This document shows, piece by piece, positions 13,282-16,458 of a stretch of 16,458 bases of DNA. The stretch covers positions 1 to 16,458 of the forward strand of contig JBJOGJ010000065.1 in the NCBI GenBank assembly GCA_046048295.1. The letters are read 5' to 3'. Under the pieces are notes generated by a model, which was not told where the DNA came from, ran no database searches, and was given only the letters and a program-made list of their open reading frames with translations. The position numbers were made by a program, and so were the translations under genes. Within the stretch, counting starts at the first letter, position 1, and each line of letters begins with the position of its first letter. Source of the DNA: CBDCWA01 sp046048295. Lineage in GTDB: Bacteria; Pseudomonadota; Alphaproteobacteria; Rhizobiales; Hyphomicrobiaceae.

Positions 13282-14043
13282 ATGCCATACCGATCGCTCG
13301 ATCCAGAGAAAATCGTTTCCACCCTCGAGACACTGGAACAGCGCATCGCCGAGCGATTTCCCGGCTCCGGCCTCGTCAACGTCTGTAGTGAACTCACGCA
13401 GATTGCGCGCGACAGCCGCGAGCGGGCTGCGCTGCTCGCAAAAGCCAACGTTCCCCTCAGGATCATAAGCGCCGCCATCGTCATAGGCGGCCTGCTGGTT
13501 CTCGCCTATGTCGCCTCGATCATCGAAATAAAGCGGGATGCCGAGAACCTGTTCGGCGTGCTGCAGGGGATCGAGGCACTTATGAATACGGTGGTGATCG
13601 TCGGCGCTGCGGTGATCTTCCTCGTATCGCTCGAGGCGCGGTGGAAGCGGCAGCAGGCGCTAGGGGACCTGCACGAGCTGCGCTCGGTGATACACGTCAT
13701 CGACATGCACCAGCTCACGAAGGATCCATCGCGGATAACGCAGATCGGAGCGTCGACACAGCACTCTCCGAAGCGGACGCTGACGCCGTTCGAGCTGTTC
13801 CGCTATCTCGACTACTGCTCGGAGATGCTGTCGCTCTCCGCCAAGGTGGCCGCCCTCTATGCCCAAAGCTCGAAAGATTCGATCGTCGTGGAAGCGGCGA
13901 GCGACCTCGGACAGATCACATCCAACCTCAGCCAGAAGATCTGGCAGAAAATCTCCCTCATTCGGATGGCGAACGGTGACGTCGACCCGCCTGTCGCCCC
14001 AGCTCCCCATCAGTCGCCGGCCGCCGTCACCGACCTCTCTTGA
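13282..14043 (+). CDS. Unrecognised membrane protein with two helices and helical cytosolic flanks
   Basis: The product has 253 residues and no family I can name with confidence. Residues 1-55 are polar and helix-like, with many Glu, Arg and Leu. Two membrane helices lie at about 59-81 and 101-118, joined by a short acidic/basic linker (82-100), so both ends should be on the same side, probably cytosolic. Next comes the striking segment LRSVIHVIDMHQLTKDP (133-149), then a helical domain with FELFRYLDYCSEMLSLSAKVAALYA (170-194), and a Pro-rich tail (235-248). There are no catalytic motifs I recognise. It starts 31 bp after the first DUF805-like gene and its stop overlaps or nearly touches the second DUF805 gene, so these three are likely cotranscribed and may act together. 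Confidence 0.78.
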   Translation: MPYRSLDPEKIVSTLETLEQRIAERFPGSGLVNVCSELTQIARDSRERAALLAKANVPLRIISAAIVIGGLLVLAYVASIIEIKRDAENLFGVLQGIEALMNTVVIVGAAVIFLVSLEARWKRQQALGDLHELRSVIHVIDMHQLTKDPSRITQIGASTQHSPKRTLTPFELFRYLDYCSEMLSLSAKVAALYAQSSKDSIVVEAASDLGQITSNLSQKIWQKISLIRMANGDVDPPVAPAPHQSPAAVTDLS

Positions 14044-14069
14044 ACGGCGTTGGCGAGCCCCATCAGTTT

Positions 14070-14588
14070 ATGGCAGAATCACCAGTCAAAGGAGACGGGC
14101 CCGGGGCCAATGCCATGAATCGTATGTCGCTCATCCAATTCTTCTTCTCGTTCCGCGGCCGCATCACGCGCTTCGAGTGGTGGCTCGGCTGCGGAATTCT
14201 TACCGCCTTAACCGTTCTGGCTATCAGGATCATCGAGCCTAATCTACTTCTTACAGTCGAAGATCAGGAAGAAGTTCCCAAGCCTCCCAGTCTTGGACTA
14301 ACGATCTGGAACGTGCTCATCTGCTATCCGTCAGCAGCGATGTCGATCAAGCGGTTCAACGACCGCGACCTACCGATCTGGACGGGGTACGTACTCGGTA
14401 TTCTGCTGGTCGCGATGCAAATCGCCAACTACCACGGCTATCTGCTCGATCCGCGAACGATGGACGGTTTCGAGAGGCTCATGTTCTTCTCGATCCTCGT
14501 GTACAGCCTATGGGCGGTATACGACAACGGTTTCCTGCGCGGGACGAAGGGACGGAACAGGCATGGTTTCGATCCTCTCTACCGCTAG
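14070..14588 (+). CDS. DUF805 family membrane protein
   Basis: From the ATG at 14070 the product is 172 residues. The DUF805 opening is clear: FFFSFRGRITRFEWWLG (24-40), leading into the first helix (39-55). Further helices lie near 78-92, 103-119 and 137-151, and the motif KRFNDRDLPIWTG (94-106) corresponds to the family's RLHDxxxSGW. It ends with a short basic tail containing GTKGRNRHG. The start is uncertain. A TTG at 14040 overlaps the previous stop (TTGA) and could be translationally coupled. ATG codons at 14115 and 14124 lie just before the conserved part. The AAGGAG at 14088 is too far (21 bases) from 14115 to be a good site. It lies 6 bp before dapE. The molecular function of the family is not established. 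Confidence 0.82.
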   Translation: MAESPVKGDGPGANAMNRMSLIQFFFSFRGRITRFEWWLGCGILTALTVLAIRIIEPNLLLTVEDQEEVPKPPSLGLTIWNVLICYPSAAMSIKRFNDRDLPIWTGYVLGILLVAMQIANYHGYLLDPRTMDGFERLMFFSILVYSLWAVYDNGFLRGTKGRNRHGFDPLYR

Positions 14589-14594
14589 ACGCAA

Positions 14595-15785
14595 ATGACC
14601 CGAAAGGCAGATGCCGGCGCAATGAACGCACCCGATCCCATTCGTCTCACCCAGGACCTCATACGCTGCCCGAGCGTCACACCCAACGAGGGTGGCGCGC
14701 TGTCCCTGCTCGAAGGCGTGCTGAAAAGTGCAGGTTTCACCGTTCATCGGATGACGTTCGAGGACAAGGACACGCCTCCGGTGGAGAACCTCTATGCACG
14801 ATACGGCAGCGCCGGTCCCAATATTTGTTTTGCCGGGCATACGGACGTCGTGCCGCCGGGCGATGGGGGCGCATGGCGGTATGACGCGTTCGCCGCCGAG
14901 ATCCGCGACGGCCTGCTCTACGGCCGCGGCGCAGTCGACATGAAGGGCTCGATCGCGGCATTCGTCGCGGCTTCGTGCCGATACATCGAGCAGCAGCACG
15001 GCACAATGAACGGATCGATATCGCTTCTCATCACGGGAGATGAGGAAGGACCGTCCATCAACGGGACCGTGAAAGTCCTCGACTGGCTCGCCGAGCGAGG
15101 CGAGAAGCTCGATGCGGCGATTGTCGGGGAGCCTACAAACCCTGCTCAACTCGGTGATGAAATCAAGATCGGGCGACGCGGCAGCCTCAGCGGCGAGATC
15201 GTCGTACATGGCAAGCAGGGCCACGCGGCCTATCCACATCTCGCCGAGAACCCCATTCACAAGCTGGCGCCGATCATCGCAAGCCTGGCAAGCGAGCATC
15301 TCGATTCGGGCACGGATCACTTCCAGCCATCGAGCATCCAAGTGACGGTCATTTCGGTTCCGAACACTGCCGTCAACGTCATTCCGGCCGAGGCGCGCGC
15401 GCGGTTCAACGTGCGCTACAACGACAACTGGTCGCGCACAACCATCGAAGCGCACATGACGACTTTGATAGAGAAAGTGGCGCGGAAGTCAGGGGCGCGC
15501 CATTCGCTAACCTTCCAGGGGACAGGTGAAGTGTTCAGGACCGACCCCGGACCGCTTGTGGCCACGCTTGCGGCAGTCGTTTCCGAGCTCACCGGCCGAC
15601 AGCCGGCGCTTACAACCAGCGGCGGCACATCGGACGCTCGCTTCATTCACAGCCATTGCCCGGTGGTCGAATTCGGACTTGTCAACAAGACGATGCACCA
15701 GATCGACGAATGCGTCGCGGTTGCGGACCTGGAACGGCTGACGGAAATCTACCGCTCGTTTCTGGCGCGCTACTTCACCGCGTGA
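14595..15785 (+). CDS. dapE: Succinyl-diaminopimelate desuccinylase
   Basis: This cytosolic di-zinc M20-family enzyme hydrolyses N-succinyl-LL-diaminopimelate to LL-diaminopimelate and succinate. The 396-residue product opens with the family-typical LTQDLIRCPSVTPNEGGAL. Zinc and catalytic residues are visible in GHTDVVPPGD (His82, Asp84), GRGAVDMKG (Asp115, bridging), GDEEGP (Glu150 general base, Glu151), GEPTN (Glu179) and TMHQIDE (His368). The dimerisation lid domain (about 195-310) includes RRGSLSGEIVVHGKQGHAAYP. The ATG at 14622 (residue 10) would give an N-terminus closer to homologues; neither start has a strong ribosome site. The gene follows the second DUF805 gene by 6 bp and, with dapD upstream and lysA nearby, covers the succinylase branch except DapC and DapF. 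Its 3' end overlaps that of the convergent flippase gene. Confidence 0.96.
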   Translation: MTRKADAGAMNAPDPIRLTQDLIRCPSVTPNEGGALSLLEGVLKSAGFTVHRMTFEDKDTPPVENLYARYGSAGPNICFAGHTDVVPPGDGGAWRYDAFAAEIRDGLLYGRGAVDMKGSIAAFVAASCRYIEQQHGTMNGSISLLITGDEEGPSINGTVKVLDWLAERGEKLDAAIVGEPTNPAQLGDEIKIGRRGSLSGEIVVHGKQGHAAYPHLAENPIHKLAPIIASLASEHLDSGTDHFQPSSIQVTVISVPNTAVNVIPAEARARFNVRYNDNWSRTTIEAHMTTLIEKVARKSGARHSLTFQGTGEVFRTDPGPLVATLAAVVSELTGRQPALTTSGGTSDARFIHSHCPVVEFGLVNKTMHQIDECVAVADLERLTEIYRSFLARYFTA

Positions 15786-16458
15786 TCGCTTTTCGCACAG
15801 CTCAGCGACCATACGGCGCAATTGATGCGCAGGTGGCGGCAAGCGATCAGGTAATTCGCGATTGCCGAGCCGGCCAGCGCCAGCGCCGTCGCCGTTGCGG
15901 CACCTAAGATGCCCCAGAGCGGTACGAGGGTGAGATTGAGAACGATGTTCGCGCCTGCGGCCAATACCAGGACGGTGGCACATCGACGTTGCTCGCCGAG
16001 CATTTTCAACATGAACTCCACCGGGCCAAATGCGCCTCGGATGACGAATCCCAGAACCAGGATCAGCATGACCGGGTAGCCGACAGTGAATTGCGGCCCA
16101 AACAGCAGCAAGAGCGGATGACCAAGCAGTACGACGAGACCACCGGCCAGCAGCGAGGGCCAGAAGGTCCAGCGCACAGCATCGCGGACACAAGACTCCA
16201 GTCCAGCCTTGTCGCCAGCCGCGTTGAGGGCCGAGAAGCGATTGGCGACGGCACTGCCGACGGCATAGTGCACATAGAGCATCAGGCTCATCGTCTTGGC
16301 TGCGGCGAAATAGATGCCTGCGTCGCTCGGCGTCAGGTACAGGGAAATAACGATCACATCGGCGTGGTGCAACAACATGTCGGACACGCCGATTACGACC
16401 AGCGGGATCGATATTTGGAACCAGTGACGGAACGCATAGCGCCGCGGCCCGCGCGGCA
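15770..16458 (-). CDS. Polysaccharide flippase-like membrane protein (partial, N-terminus beyond right edge)
   Basis: The frame stays open from the right edge to the stop at 15770, giving about 229 residues of the C-terminal half. The first visible part is basic (GPRRYAFRHW), followed by the helix ISIPLVVIGVSDML and then HHADVIVISLYLTPSDAGIYFAAAK. That pattern, in which a helix ends in Asp and is followed by G-x-Y-x-A-A, is typical of the second half of Wzx/PST-type lipid-linked oligosaccharide flippases of the MATE/MVF superfamily. Further helices lie around FWPSLLAGGLVVLLGHPLL, MLILVLGFVIRG, VLVLAAGANIVLNLTLVP and GAATATALALAGSAIANYLI, the usual polysaccharide-biosynthesis C-terminal layout. 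It would move an undecaprenyl-linked glycan across the inner membrane. The substrate is unknown. A GTG at 16387 lies inside the open frame and is not the true start. The last 16 bp overlap dapE, tail to tail. Confidence 0.8.
   Translation of the reverse strand, partial: PRGPRRYAFRHWFQISIPLVVIGVSDMLLHHADVIVISLYLTPSDAGIYFAAAKTMSLMLYVHYAVGSAVANRFSALNAAGDKAGLESCVRDAVRWTFWPSLLAGGLVVLLGHPLLLLFGPQFTVGYPVMLILVLGFVIRGAFGPVEFMLKMLGEQRRCATVLVLAAGANIVLNLTLVPLWGILGAATATALALAGSAIANYLIACRHLRINCAVWSLSCAKSDHAVK

Noticed and set aside
14508..15455. Minus-strand frame of 315 codons opposite dapE
   Set aside because: No recognisable motif, and dapE on the plus strand has every zinc ligand and the catalytic Glu.

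Overview
This is about 16.5 kb of high-GC chromosomal DNA, most likely from an alphaproteobacterium of the order Hyphomicrobiales (Rhizobiales). The grounds are the gene set and order: argH, lptM, lysA and a TIGR02302/DUF4175 membrane protein on the minus strand, with tlpA, dapD and dapE reading the other way. Codons are strongly GC-biased at the third position, which creates many long spurious antisense frames. The genus cannot be determined from the window. I see no tRNA, rRNA, CRISPR array, insertion sequence or attachment site.

Left part (1-2685, minus strand). From upstream to downstream: a small acidic 89-residue protein, overlapping the start of a YfjP/YeeP-like GTPase; then a ten-helix EamA/DMT transporter; then an ornithine cyclodeaminase/mu-crystallin family enzyme cut by the left edge. 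The genes are close together and may be one operon. The small protein plus GTPase is the least explained unit in the window.

Positions 2686-5070 (plus strand). A divergent intergenic region of about 0.2 kb is followed by an exported PHB-depolymerase-type esterase and an outer-membrane beta-barrel protein resembling lipid A oxidase LpxQ. Both look like envelope or exported proteins.

Core block, minus strand (5086-11072): argH (last step of arginine synthesis), lptM (small lipoprotein linked to LptDE maturation), lysA (last step of lysine synthesis) and the large TIGR02302 membrane protein. The last two converge with the beta-barrel gene with only 15 bp between stops.

Core block, plus strand (11122-15785): tlpA (exported thioredoxin), dapD and dapE (succinylase branch of diaminopimelate synthesis). 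Between dapD and dapE sit three tightly packed membrane-protein genes: a DUF805-like protein, an unrecognised two-helix protein and a second DUF805 protein. Together dapD, dapE and lysA supply meso-diaminopimelate for peptidoglycan and lysine for protein synthesis.

Right edge (15770-16458, minus strand): the C-terminal part of a polysaccharide flippase-like membrane protein, whose 3' end overlaps that of dapE by 16 bp.

Start codons are uncertain for the GTPase, the PHB-depolymerase-like gene, the TIGR02302 gene, the second DUF805 gene and dapE. All assignments are from reading translated sequence by eye; no database search was run.
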